Shown here one piece after another: positions 1 through 4,455 of a DNA stretch of 7,043 nt. Both the position numbers and the translations under genes were made by a program. Under the pieces are notes generated by a model. The model had not been told where the DNA came from, did not search any database, and saw only the letters and a program-made list of their open reading frames with translations. The stretch covers positions 1 to 7,043 of the forward strand of contig JAKLPX010000327.1 of the NCBI GenBank assembly GCA_022013635.1. The letters are read 5' to 3'. Within the stretch, counting starts at the first letter, position 1, and each line of letters starts with the position of its first letter. The DNA comes from Candidatus Delongbacteria bacterium (GTDB lineage Bacteria; UBA4055).

Positions 1-666
1 GATACAACCCATTTTTATTCTGAATTTCTGCACAAGTTTGATCACTCTGCCCAGATCATGCATTCCTGATATTGTCGGTTCTGTAACCAATACGACAAAA
101 TTTGCACCGGATAAAGACGAAATTACGGGACATCCGATTCCGGGCGAGCCGTAAACAAGAACTATGTCAATATTATTTTCTCTGGCATATTTCTTGGCAT
201 TATTTTTAACTTTCGCAACAAGTTTGCCGGAATTTTCCGCGCCGGGATCCAGTTCCGCATGGAACAAAGTTTTACCCAGCCGAGTCTTTGAAACGAATAA
301 TTTTCCGTCATTCTGAATTTCGAGATTGATGGCTTCAGGCAGACATACATTCGAGCAGTAGCCGCATCCTTCGCAGTTGATACTGTCAATAACGAATCTG
401 TCATGTTCAAAAGATACCGCTTTAAATCTGCATACTTCAAAGCATTTTCCGCAGGTTCTACATTTATCATAGTCGATAACTGCGATATAACTGCTGAAAA
501 AATCTTCTTCTACAATCGTTTCTGGTTTTAAAAGCAAATGAAAGTCGGAAGCATCGACATCGCAATCAGCGAGAACGGTATTTTTTCCGCTGAGATATGC
601 AAAAGAAGCGGTGATCGAAGTTTTTCCCGTACCGCCTTTCCCTGATATTATTACTATTTCTTTCAT
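1..666 (-). CDS. MinD/Mrp-type P-loop ATPase with inserted 2[4Fe-4S] ferredoxin domain, second of a tandem pair (3' end outside window)
   Basis: The visible 222 codons start at the ATG whose complement is 664-666; the C-terminus lies beyond the left edge. The N-terminus has a deviant Walker A, GKGGTGKT at residues 9-16, with the signature lysine K10, then the LADCDVDA switch region (residues 32-39). A ferredoxin insert follows, with two CxxCxxCxxxC sets at C69/C72/C75/C79 and C98/C101/C104/C108. Residues 171-180 (VYGSPGIGCP) match the family's Walker B/switch II region, and LVTEPT (193-198) is also family-typical. This is the COG1149 type of ATPase, cytoplasmic, thought to couple ATP use to Fe-S or other metallocluster handling; the exact substrate is unknown. 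The start overlaps the stop of the upstream paralogue by ATGA, so the two are translationally coupled. Oddity: Tyr172 stands where the neighbour has the Walker B Asp168. The family call is secure; the function is inferred. Confidence 0.93.
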   Translation of the reverse strand, partial: MKEIVIISGKGGTGKTSITASFAYLSGKNTVLADCDVDASDFHLLLKPETIVEEDFFSSYIAVIDYDKCRTCGKCFEVCRFKAVSFEHDRFVIDSINCEGCGYCSNVCLPEAINLEIQNDGKLFVSKTRLGKTLFHAELDPGAENSGKLVAKVKNNAKKYARENNIDIVLVYGSPGIGCPVISSLSGANFVVLVTEPTISGMHDLGRVIKLVQKFRIKMGCI

Positions 667-1520
667 TCTTTACTGCTGGTTTTAACTATATATTCTTTAA
701 TCTTTTCAAGCACAGTTTTAACTAATTCAAATTTGTCGTATACTACATTTCCTTTTGAATATTCCTCGGCGATCTTTCTATCGTTGTTTATTTTTGCTAT
801 AACCGGAATATTTTCGCTTTTGCAATACTTCAGCACATCATCGTTTCCAATGCCCCATTTGTTAACTACAACCGCAAATTTCTTATTCAGCAGGCGCATA
901 GATTTCACGATAAGTTTAAGATCATGAAGTCCGAAAGGAGTAGGTTCCGTAACAAGGATTACAAGATCGGCATCTTTCACAGATTCAACGGTGGAACAAG
1001 CCGTTCCGGGAGGACAATCGTAGATTCCAATGACTTTTTGCAGGTGGTTGGCGGTATAATCATTAGTCTGCGATATGAGTGGAACGGCCTGTTCCTGACC
1101 GATGTCGAGTCTTCCTTCAATAAAATCAAGATTGTTAAATTTGTAGTGGTTCAATACTCCGATCTTCTGCTTTTTCATTGGAAGAGAATTTGTCGGGCAC
1201 AGTTCAGAACACGAATAACACGAATGGCATAATTCAGGAAAAACCATTATTGCATCTTTTACTTTCAGTATTGCATGAAAATTACAATAACTCTGACATT
1301 TACCGCACATGATACAGTTCGTTTTGTCCCATTCGGGTGCAGATTTGAATATGTCTTCCGAATGAATATTTTCACCGCGGATAAATAATCCCGAGTTGGG
1401 TTCTTCAACATCAAGATCAGCTAAAGCGGTCGGAACACTTTCGGACATATATGAGGCAAGGTTGGTTGAAAGGAATGTTTTTCCCGTACCGCCTTTGCCG
1501 CTCGCTATTGCTATTTTCAT
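663..1520 (-). CDS. MinD/Mrp-type P-loop ATPase with inserted 2[4Fe-4S] ferredoxin domain, first of a tandem pair
   Basis: This complete protein of 285 residues has the normal length for COG1149 ATPases. Walker A is GKGGTGKT at residues 8-15 (signature lysine K9), the switch I region is LADLDVEEPN (33-42), and Walker B/switch II is YDCPPGT with Asp168. The ferredoxin insert has two CxxCxxCxxxC sets at C69/C72/C75/C79 and C98/C101/C104/C108, with Pro after the last Cys as in bacterial ferredoxins. LVTEPTPFGLHDL (189-201) and VVNKWG (218-223) are typical of the fold, the latter being the nucleotide-base contact region. It probably pairs with its neighbour and acts in the cytosol in metallocluster assembly or transfer, as suggested for ATPases of the orange-protein complex. 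The gene starts 10 nt after the NifX-like gene, with only a weak AAGAAA-type ribosome site, so coupled translation is likely. The stop overlaps the next start (ATGA). Confidence 0.95.
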   Translation of the reverse strand: MKIAIASGKGGTGKTFLSTNLASYMSESVPTALADLDVEEPNSGLFIRGENIHSEDIFKSAPEWDKTNCIMCGKCQSYCNFHAILKVKDAIMVFPELCHSCYSCSELCPTNSLPMKKQKIGVLNHYKFNNLDFIEGRLDIGQEQAVPLISQTNDYTANHLQKVIGIYDCPPGTACSTVESVKDADLVILVTEPTPFGLHDLKLIVKSMRLLNKKFAVVVNKWGIGNDDVLKYCKSENIPVIAKINNDRKIAEEYSKGNVVYDKFELVKTVLEKIKEYIVKTSSKE

Positions 1521-1530
1521 AAATTATTTC

Positions 1531-1899
1531 TTAATGACTGCAGTCGTGGCTGCCATGGTCTTCATGATCGCAGGGATTTTCGCTTGAAACGAGTTTTTTA
1601 TTCAGATATGCTTCAACAAGTTTGTGAGGTTCTTCGTATCCGATACCGGTAAAAACTTCGATATTATTCTGTCTGAAAAGATCCTGAGCTTTTTGACCCA
1701 TCCCACCGGCTATGATTGTAGAAACTCCCATTTCAGCGAGGAATCGCGGATACAGTCCGGGTTCATGAGCAGGAGGAGTAATAAATTCGTTTCTTGTTAC
1801 ACTGCTACCATCAACTTCGATTACTGCAAAGCTTTCGCAGTGTCCGAAATGTTCGCATAATTTTCCGCTTTTAGTTGGTACAGCAAATAATTTCTTCAT
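1531..1899 (-). CDS. NifX/NifB C-terminal-type metallocluster-binding protein (dinitrogenase Fe-Mo cofactor biosynthesis family) with His/Cys tail
   Basis: The product has 122 residues. Residues 1-105 or so form the small RNase H-like fold of the NifX/NafY/NifB-C superfamily (PF02579). Marks are KLFAVPTKSGKLCEHFGHCESFAV near the N-terminus (given as residues 3-26, with the CEHFGHCESF motif at 15-24), the central TIIAGGMGQKAQDLF region, and NIEVFTGIGYEEPHKLVEAYL. Family members bind or carry metal-sulfur clusters such as NifB-co, FeMo-co, or the Mo-Cu cluster of orange protein. The last 13 residues, from C110, hold two Cys and four His, which looks like an extra metal site. No nitrogenase genes are visible, so a nitrogenase role is not supported. 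The start is backed by AAGGAA (complement of 1905-1910) five bases before the ATG. It sits directly upstream of the two ferredoxin-ATPases, the usual partners of this family in anaerobes. Confidence 0.93.
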   Translation of the reverse strand: MKKLFAVPTKSGKLCEHFGHCESFAVIEVDGSSVTRNEFITPPAHEPGLYPRFLAEMGVSTIIAGGMGQKAQDLFRQNNIEVFTGIGYEEPHKLVEAYLNKKLVSSENPCDHEDHGSHDCSH

Positions 1900-1942
1900 T
1901 TTCGTTCCTTTTTTATTTTATTTCAAGTTGTTTTTTTTAGAT

Positions 1943-1961
1943 GGGCAGGACAAACCTGCCC
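1943..1961 (-). repeat. Perfect 7-bp inverted repeat; intercistronic hairpin
   Basis: GGGCAGG (1943-1949) and CCTGCCC (1955-1961) are perfect complements around a 5-nt loop. It is the most GC-rich stretch of an otherwise AT-rich 67-nt gap and lies 5 nt after the stop of the DUF5320 gene. In the operon transcript it is followed by an A-run rather than a U-run, so it is not a standard intrinsic terminator in the sense direction. It may protect or process the mRNA, tuning expression of the first two genes against the NifX/ATPase genes, or be one copy of a dispersed palindromic repeat. Confidence 0.6.
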
Positions 1962-1966
1962 GCTTC

Positions 1967-2260
1967 TTATTTTTCTTTCTGGCTTTCATCAAGTCTTTTC
2001 TCAAGAGAACTCAGCTGATCTTTTAGAACCCTGATCTCATTTTCGAACAATGTATTTTCAGACACATTATGGACATTGTCGTATCCGACTTTGAATCCGA
2101 ACCTTCTACCGTTACCTCGACCAAAGCCTCTGCCTCCGAAACTGTAGCCTCTGCCTCCGACTGCCGTATATCCCGGTTCTATGTATCCGGCGCAATAACC
2201 GAGACCTCTTCCTGTCATCTGACCTGCTCCGTCAGGACCTGTTCTGTCGCCCCTTGGCAT
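1967..2260 (-). CDS. DUF5320-type small Gly/Arg-rich protein with C-terminal coiled coil
   Basis: The product has 97 residues and no known function. The N-terminus, MPRGDRTGPDGAGQMTGRG followed by LGYCAG, is the hallmark of DUF5320 proteins, which occur beside NifX-like and DUF134 genes in anaerobes. Residues 20-60 are rich in Gly, Arg, Phe and Tyr and look disordered. Residues about 70-96 show a heptad-like run (FENEIRVLKDQLSSLEKRLDE) predicted by eye to form a short coiled coil. There is one Cys (C23), and no signal peptide or membrane segment. The gene starts 2 nt after the DUF134 stop, and its ribosome site GGGAGA lies inside the last codons of DUF134, so translation is coupled. The family call rests on the N-terminal motif and gene context. 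Confidence 0.82.
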   Translation of the reverse strand: MPRGDRTGPDGAGQMTGRGLGYCAGYIEPGYTAVGGRGYSFGGRGFGRGNGRRFGFKVGYDNVHNVSENTLFENEIRVLKDQLSSLEKRLDESQKEK

Positions 2261-2262
2261 AA

Positions 2263-2709
2263 TTATCTCCCGTTTCTATTCCGGCAGCACCTACCATGTC
2301 CGAAACCGCCTGCCAGATTTATTAGTTCATCCGAATTACAATTTGGACATTTTCGGATGTCTTCTTCTATATTAATATTGAACATAAGACCGCAACTCCT
2401 GCATTTGATCAGATTCTTTCTGAAATGGATATTACCGCCTTCAATAACCAGCATCTTGCCGTTGATTATAAGTTCCGTAACTTTCTTCCTTGCAATTTCG
2501 ATAAGTCGAGTAAAAGTAGGCCTTGAAATTACCATCTCGTCAGCTGCTTCCTCCTGAGACATCCCCAGATAATCGGAGAGTCTGAACGCTTCGTATTCGT
2601 CCAGTGACATAGATATGGATTCAAGCAGCCTTCCCGGAGCGCCCATCGGCTTAAACTGTGTAAAAATAGGCGGTTCTTTTATCATTCTGTCTTTTTGCGG
2701 TCGCGCCAT
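2263..2709 (-). CDS. DUF134-family helix-turn-helix DNA-binding protein with C-terminal zinc ribbon
   Basis: The product has 148 residues. Residues 1-92 match the DUF134 (COG1342) family: MARPQK start, FTQFKPMGAP, SLDEYEAFRLSDYLGMSQEEAA and a sigma70 region 4-like helix-turn-helix around 48-77, ending in LVIEGGN. These proteins are predicted transcription regulators with no settled ligand. Residues 103-124 add a zinc-ribbon-like pair, CRSC (C103/C106) and CPNC (C121/C124), and the tail GFGHGRCCRNRNGR holds two more Cys and a His; together they could sense metal or redox state. The start is fixed by AAGGGGAT (complement of 2716-2723), six bases before the ATG. It is the first gene of the five-gene operon, and its promoter carries a dyad also found at a second promoter in the window, which fits autoregulation. 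That role is inferred. Confidence 0.93.
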   Translation of the reverse strand: MARPQKDRMIKEPPIFTQFKPMGAPGRLLESISMSLDEYEAFRLSDYLGMSQEEAADEMVISRPTFTRLIEIARKKVTELIINGKMLVIEGGNIHFRKNLIKCRSCGLMFNINIEEDIRKCPNCNSDELINLAGGFGHGRCCRNRNGR

Positions 2710-2739
2710 TTTTCAATCCCCTTTTTAATCTTCACAGAC

Positions 2740-2768
2740 AATATAATGAACATAAGTTCAAAAAGCAA
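2740..2768 (-). promoter_or_regulatory. Sigma70-like promoter of the DUF134-DUF5320-NifX-ATPase operon
   Basis: On the minus strand TTGCTT (complement of 2763-2768) and TATATT (complement of 2740-2745) are separated by exactly 17 bp. The predicted transcript start is near 2733, about 24 nt before the DUF134 ATG. Almost the whole spacer is filled by a perfect dyad, so a bound protein would control access of RNA polymerase. The same arrangement recurs at 4335-4363, which raises confidence. No sigma54 GG/GC element is seen. Confidence 0.7.
2747..2760. promoter_or_regulatory. Candidate operator, perfect dyad TGAAC-N4-GTTCA
   Basis: TGAACATAAGTTCA is a perfect 5+5 inverted repeat with a 4-nt centre, placed between the -35 and -10 elements. 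This is a classic repressor position, or a spacer-binding activator position. The half-site layout (5-4-5) resembles that of CRP/FNR-type sites, but the sequence does not match the FNR consensus TTGAT-N4-ATCAA. A degenerate copy lies at 4342-4355. Confidence 0.6.
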
Positions 2769-2907
2769 GAAAAATAATAAATATAATTTTGTATAAAAGA
2801 ACTATTTCACAAATCTGCTGTCATCTATAATTATATTGATCCTATGAATGTTTTTCTCATCTCAGCCGAATTCCGTAACTTCTCTTTGATTGATAAGTTA
2901 TATTCAT

Positions 2908-2931
2908 AAAACCTCTAAGCCTCAGCTTGAG
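2908..2931 (-). terminator. Possible weak intrinsic terminator after the DUF89 gene
   Basis: In the minus-strand transcript CTCAAGC pairs with GCTT-A-GAG (7 bp, one bulged A) around the loop TGAG, followed by G and four U. The hairpin (2913-2931) overlaps the end of the DUF89 gene and the stop codon lies in the loop, so a terminating ribosome would cover it. The U-run is short. From here to the next promoter (about 2776-2907) I see no gene, only AT-rich sequence with loose inverted repeats. Confidence 0.3.
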
Positions 2932-3794
2932 CCATTTATGCATTTTACCAGCCAGTCGCCGACTTTATAATTATAGTGTTTGGCAATCACCGGACATTTG
3001 ATCTGCAATAAAAACCAGATTTTCCGAGTTTCTTCATTGAGAGTCTCGTAATTGCCCTGGCCCTTGGCGATAATCACATCGGCGGAATTGTAAAGCTCGA
3101 CAAATTCTGAAGAGCATTTACTAATTACCGTGCCGGGAATATCTACTCCATTGGAAACAATCTCAGCAACTTTATCAATTCCCGATTCGATTGCTTCGGT
3201 TTTAGTTACATCGTTGATCACAGGGGATCCTTTGACAGCGTATAATATTTTGGCTTTACCAGGAAACCGCTCAATCAGCAAACGGTCAAAAACTGCTTCA
3301 CCGGCGTTATCGCCTAAGACTAAAACAGTTTTGGCAGATTTGATCTCCCTGTATAATTCCCCTATAACCTGATCGTCAAAAAGCGAGGCTTGATTTTCTG
3401 CTTTGGCGAATGAATTTACGATAACCTCTTCATTCCAGACCGATTTCATGCCGAAGTCCAGAATATTTCCGGCAATGGCAAAAGCCACGGCAACGGCAAA
3501 GGGATTTGGAGCTTTATCAATAGCAGTCACGGCTTCTTTTGCCAGTAAAAGCCCTCTTTCGGTGGACATTTTTTTGATATTAAAAAATGGATCAGGATTG
3601 TTTAAATGTTTACGGATAATTGCATGCACGGTTTGCACCAGTTCCGGCGGAGTTAAGGATAAGTCGAACTTTGCAAGTTCGGTAAAGATTGTTTGCATGA
3701 TGTCGGTGATTACTTTTTCATCGGCAGTTACCAGTCGAGAAGAATCTACAGCCTGTTTTATCACGCAAGGTAAACAATCAAGTGAAGTTCGCAT
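2922..3794 (-). CDS. DUF89/ARMT1-family metal-dependent phosphatase-like protein (COG1578)
   Basis: The product has 290 residues, the usual size for short prokaryotic DUF89 proteins. Residues 1-14 carry the subfamily mark MRTSLDCLPCVIKQ with CxxC (C7/C10). The core holds LGDNAGEAVFD (160-170; D162, N163, E166, D170), AVKGSPVINDVT (186-197; K188, N194, D195) and AKGQGNYE (243-250; K244, N248), which match the metal- and phosphate-binding site of the fold. Characterised DUF89 proteins are metal-dependent phosphatases acting on damaged or over-phosphorylated metabolites; the CxxC-bearing prokaryotic group has no firm substrate. The gene follows the NifU-like scaffold by 37 nt in the same operon, hinting at a role tied to Fe-S or cofactor repair. 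The ribosome site is weak (GAAAGA, about 11 nt away), but no other in-frame start exists before an upstream stop. Confidence 0.92.
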   Translation of the reverse strand: MRTSLDCLPCVIKQAVDSSRLVTADEKVITDIMQTIFTELAKFDLSLTPPELVQTVHAIIRKHLNNPDPFFNIKKMSTERGLLLAKEAVTAIDKAPNPFAVAVAFAIAGNILDFGMKSVWNEEVIVNSFAKAENQASLFDDQVIGELYREIKSAKTVLVLGDNAGEAVFDRLLIERFPGKAKILYAVKGSPVINDVTKTEAIESGIDKVAEIVSNGVDIPGTVISKCSSEFVELYNSADVIIAKGQGNYETLNEETRKIWFLLQIKCPVIAKHYNYKVGDWLVKCINGSS

Positions 3795-3831
3795 AGTTTT
3801 ATAAGTCTTTCGTTAGGAATTATTTGACATT

Positions 3832-4212
3832 CTATTCTCTACCAAGCAAGTACAGTACAACCGCCTGATAAAAGGTTGAAACAGCCAGAATCGCACAATG
3901 CTGACCTTGCGGTGAGAGCCCTTTTTCCTCGCTTATAATCTGGTAGGGGTTGACGCTCAAAGCCTCGATAATATTTTTACCGAGTACTCTTTGTGCAACT
4001 GCTCTGCCGGAAATTTTGGTATTACAGCAGCCGGTTTCTGTGAAATATTTGACATCTACAATAATGTCGTCTTTAATAACCAGGTAGAATTCCATGTTAT
4101 CACCACAGGGTCCTTCAATTCGACTGACACTCGTGGGATTGATTATTTGACCAAAAAAAGCATCGTTTTGTGTGCAGTGAGTTATGAAGCAGTTGAAGTC
4201 GTCGTTATTCAT
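3832..4212 (-). CDS. NifU/IscU-type Fe-S cluster assembly scaffold
   Basis: The product has 126 residues, a stand-alone NifU N-terminal domain. The three scaffold cysteines and the Asp are present: GPCGD (C36, D38), TGCC (C62, with an extra Cys at 63 in place of the usual Gly) and QHC (C106). GPCGDNMEFYLVIKDD is typical of the short scaffold group found near NifX and MinD-type genes in anaerobes. It would assemble [2Fe-2S] or [4Fe-4S] clusters in the cytosol and pass them to apoproteins. No cysteine desulfurase gene is visible in the window, so the sulfur source is elsewhere. The N-terminus has two more Cys (C8, C13). The start is supported by CGGAG seven bases upstream of the ATG. It is the first full-size gene of the operon that ends with DUF89, preceded by a small ORF. 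Confidence 0.92.
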   Translation of the reverse strand: MNNDDFNCFITHCTQNDAFFGQIINPTSVSRIEGPCGDNMEFYLVIKDDIIVDVKYFTETGCCNTKISGRAVAQRVLGKNIIEALSVNPYQIISEEKGLSPQGQHCAILAVSTFYQAVVLYLLGRE

Positions 4213-4243
4213 TTATTTTCTCCGTTTAATAATTTTATTTAAG

Positions 4244-4303
4244 TCAACCCAAAATTTTTATTATGGACTCTTTAATCTGTTTTACCGATTTTATATTTTG
4301 CAT
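4244..4303 (-). CDS. Small ORF (19 codons), possible leader peptide or micro-protein
   Basis: On the minus strand a ribosome site AAGGAGGAGAT (complement of 4308-4318), the best in the window, lies 8 bases (from AGGAGG) before an ATG that opens MQNIKSVKQIKESIIKILG and a TGA stop. The peptide is Lys/Ile-rich, basic and could form an amphipathic helix; it resembles no protein I know. The distance from the -10 of the shared promoter to this ATG (31 nt) is nearly the same as for the DUF134 gene (30 nt), so it sits where the first gene of the operon should be. It may be a regulatory leader, a real micro-protein, or the relic of a longer gene: in the +1 frame the reading stays open to a TAA adjoining the NifU-like ATG. 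Confidence 0.5.
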   Translation of the reverse strand: MQNIKSVKQIKESIIKILG

Positions 4304-4307
4304 AAAG

Positions 4308-4318
4308 ATCTCCTCCTT
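4308..4318 (-). promoter_or_regulatory. Near-consensus Shine-Dalgarno of the 19-codon ORF
   Basis: The minus strand reads AAGGAGGAGAT, including a full AGGAGG core, 8 nt before the ATG at 4303-4301. It is stronger than the ribosome sites of the full-length genes here and is the main reason to believe the small ORF is translated. Confidence 0.6.
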
Positions 4319-4333
4319 TTATCACTTCGAAAG

Positions 4334-4370
4334 CAATATGACGAACATAAGTCCAAAATGCAATAAAAAT
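4334..4370 (-). repeat. Copy 2 of the 37-bp promoter-operator repeat
   Basis: This stretch is ungapped and 32/37 identical to 2739-2775, in the same orientation relative to the operon it serves. It lies in the 152-nt divergent region between the small ORF and feoAB, so a protein bound here could also influence the feo promoter about 70-80 bp away. Confidence 0.8.
4335..4363 (-). promoter_or_regulatory. Sigma70-like promoter of the small ORF-NifU-DUF89 operon
   Basis: On the minus strand TTGCAT (complement of 4358-4363) and CATATT (complement of 4335-4340) are 17 bp apart, the same geometry as the promoter at 2740-2768. The spacer holds a degenerate version of the dyad (CGAAC-ATAA-GTCCA, 4342-4355). 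The -10 is weaker than in the other copy. The predicted transcript start is near 4328. Confidence 0.6.
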
Positions 4371-4421
4371 ATCGAGTTACATCAACATTTAATTAAATTA
4401 TTTATTGCTTATAGTTCGGCT

Positions 4422-4427
4422 TATAAT
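4422..4427 (+). promoter_or_regulatory. Possible -10 element of the feoAB operon
   Basis: TATAAT is a consensus -10 hexamer, 28 nt before the first ATG of feoAB. The hexamer 17 bp upstream is a poor -35 match, so the promoter may need an activator. I see no clear Fur box in the divergent region, which is very AT-rich (for example TTAATTAAATTA near 4389-4400). Confidence 0.35.
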
Positions 4428-4455
4428 TACATTTTATTGAGATTTAATTTCAATA

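Larger units (their letters stand above)
2739..2775 (-). repeat. Copy 1 of a 37-bp promoter-operator repeat
   Basis: These 37 bases align without gaps to 4334-4370 with five differences (32/37 identical). The longest shared run is GAACATAAGT. It contains the whole promoter and dyad described separately. The leader beyond it is only loosely similar (GAAG, then an A-rich stretch and a GG-rich ribosome site). Confidence 0.8.

Noticed and set aside
162..470. Open frame offset from the left-most ATPase on the same strand
   Set aside because: The in-phase frame ending at position 1 encodes a clear Walker A and two ferredoxin motifs throughout; the other frame is an out-of-phase shadow.
1531..1899. 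Nitrogenase-related role for the NifX-like gene
   Set aside because: No nifHDK, nifB or nifEN is visible, and the family is widespread in non-diazotrophic anaerobes beside ferredoxin-ATPases.
2379..2392. Third partial copy of the dyad (TGAACATAAG followed by ACCG) inside the DUF134 gene
   Set aside because: Only the left half-site matches, no promoter elements surround it, and the bases are explained by the coding sequence (GLMFN). A 10-base match can arise by chance in AT-rich DNA.
2069..2557. Long plus-strand open frame across the DUF5320/DUF134 genes
   Set aside because: It is antisense to two recognised proteins with their own ribosome sites and has Ser/Thr-rich, low-complexity content typical of a shadow frame.
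2747..2760. FNR or Fur site
   Set aside because: The dyad has a 5-4-5 layout but the half-site TGAAC differs from FNR (TTGAT), and there is no GATAAT-type Fur array.
2843..2908. Nested inverted repeats TATGAAT/ATTCATA and TAACTT/AAGTTA in the intergenic region
   Set aside because: Short AT-only arms with a large bulge; no U-run, conserved RNA motif or gene follows, so neither a riboswitch nor a terminator can be supported.
3130..3804. Plus-strand open frames antisense to the DUF89 gene
   Set aside because: The minus strand encodes a complete DUF89 protein with intact site motifs; the antisense frames show no motif or ribosome site.
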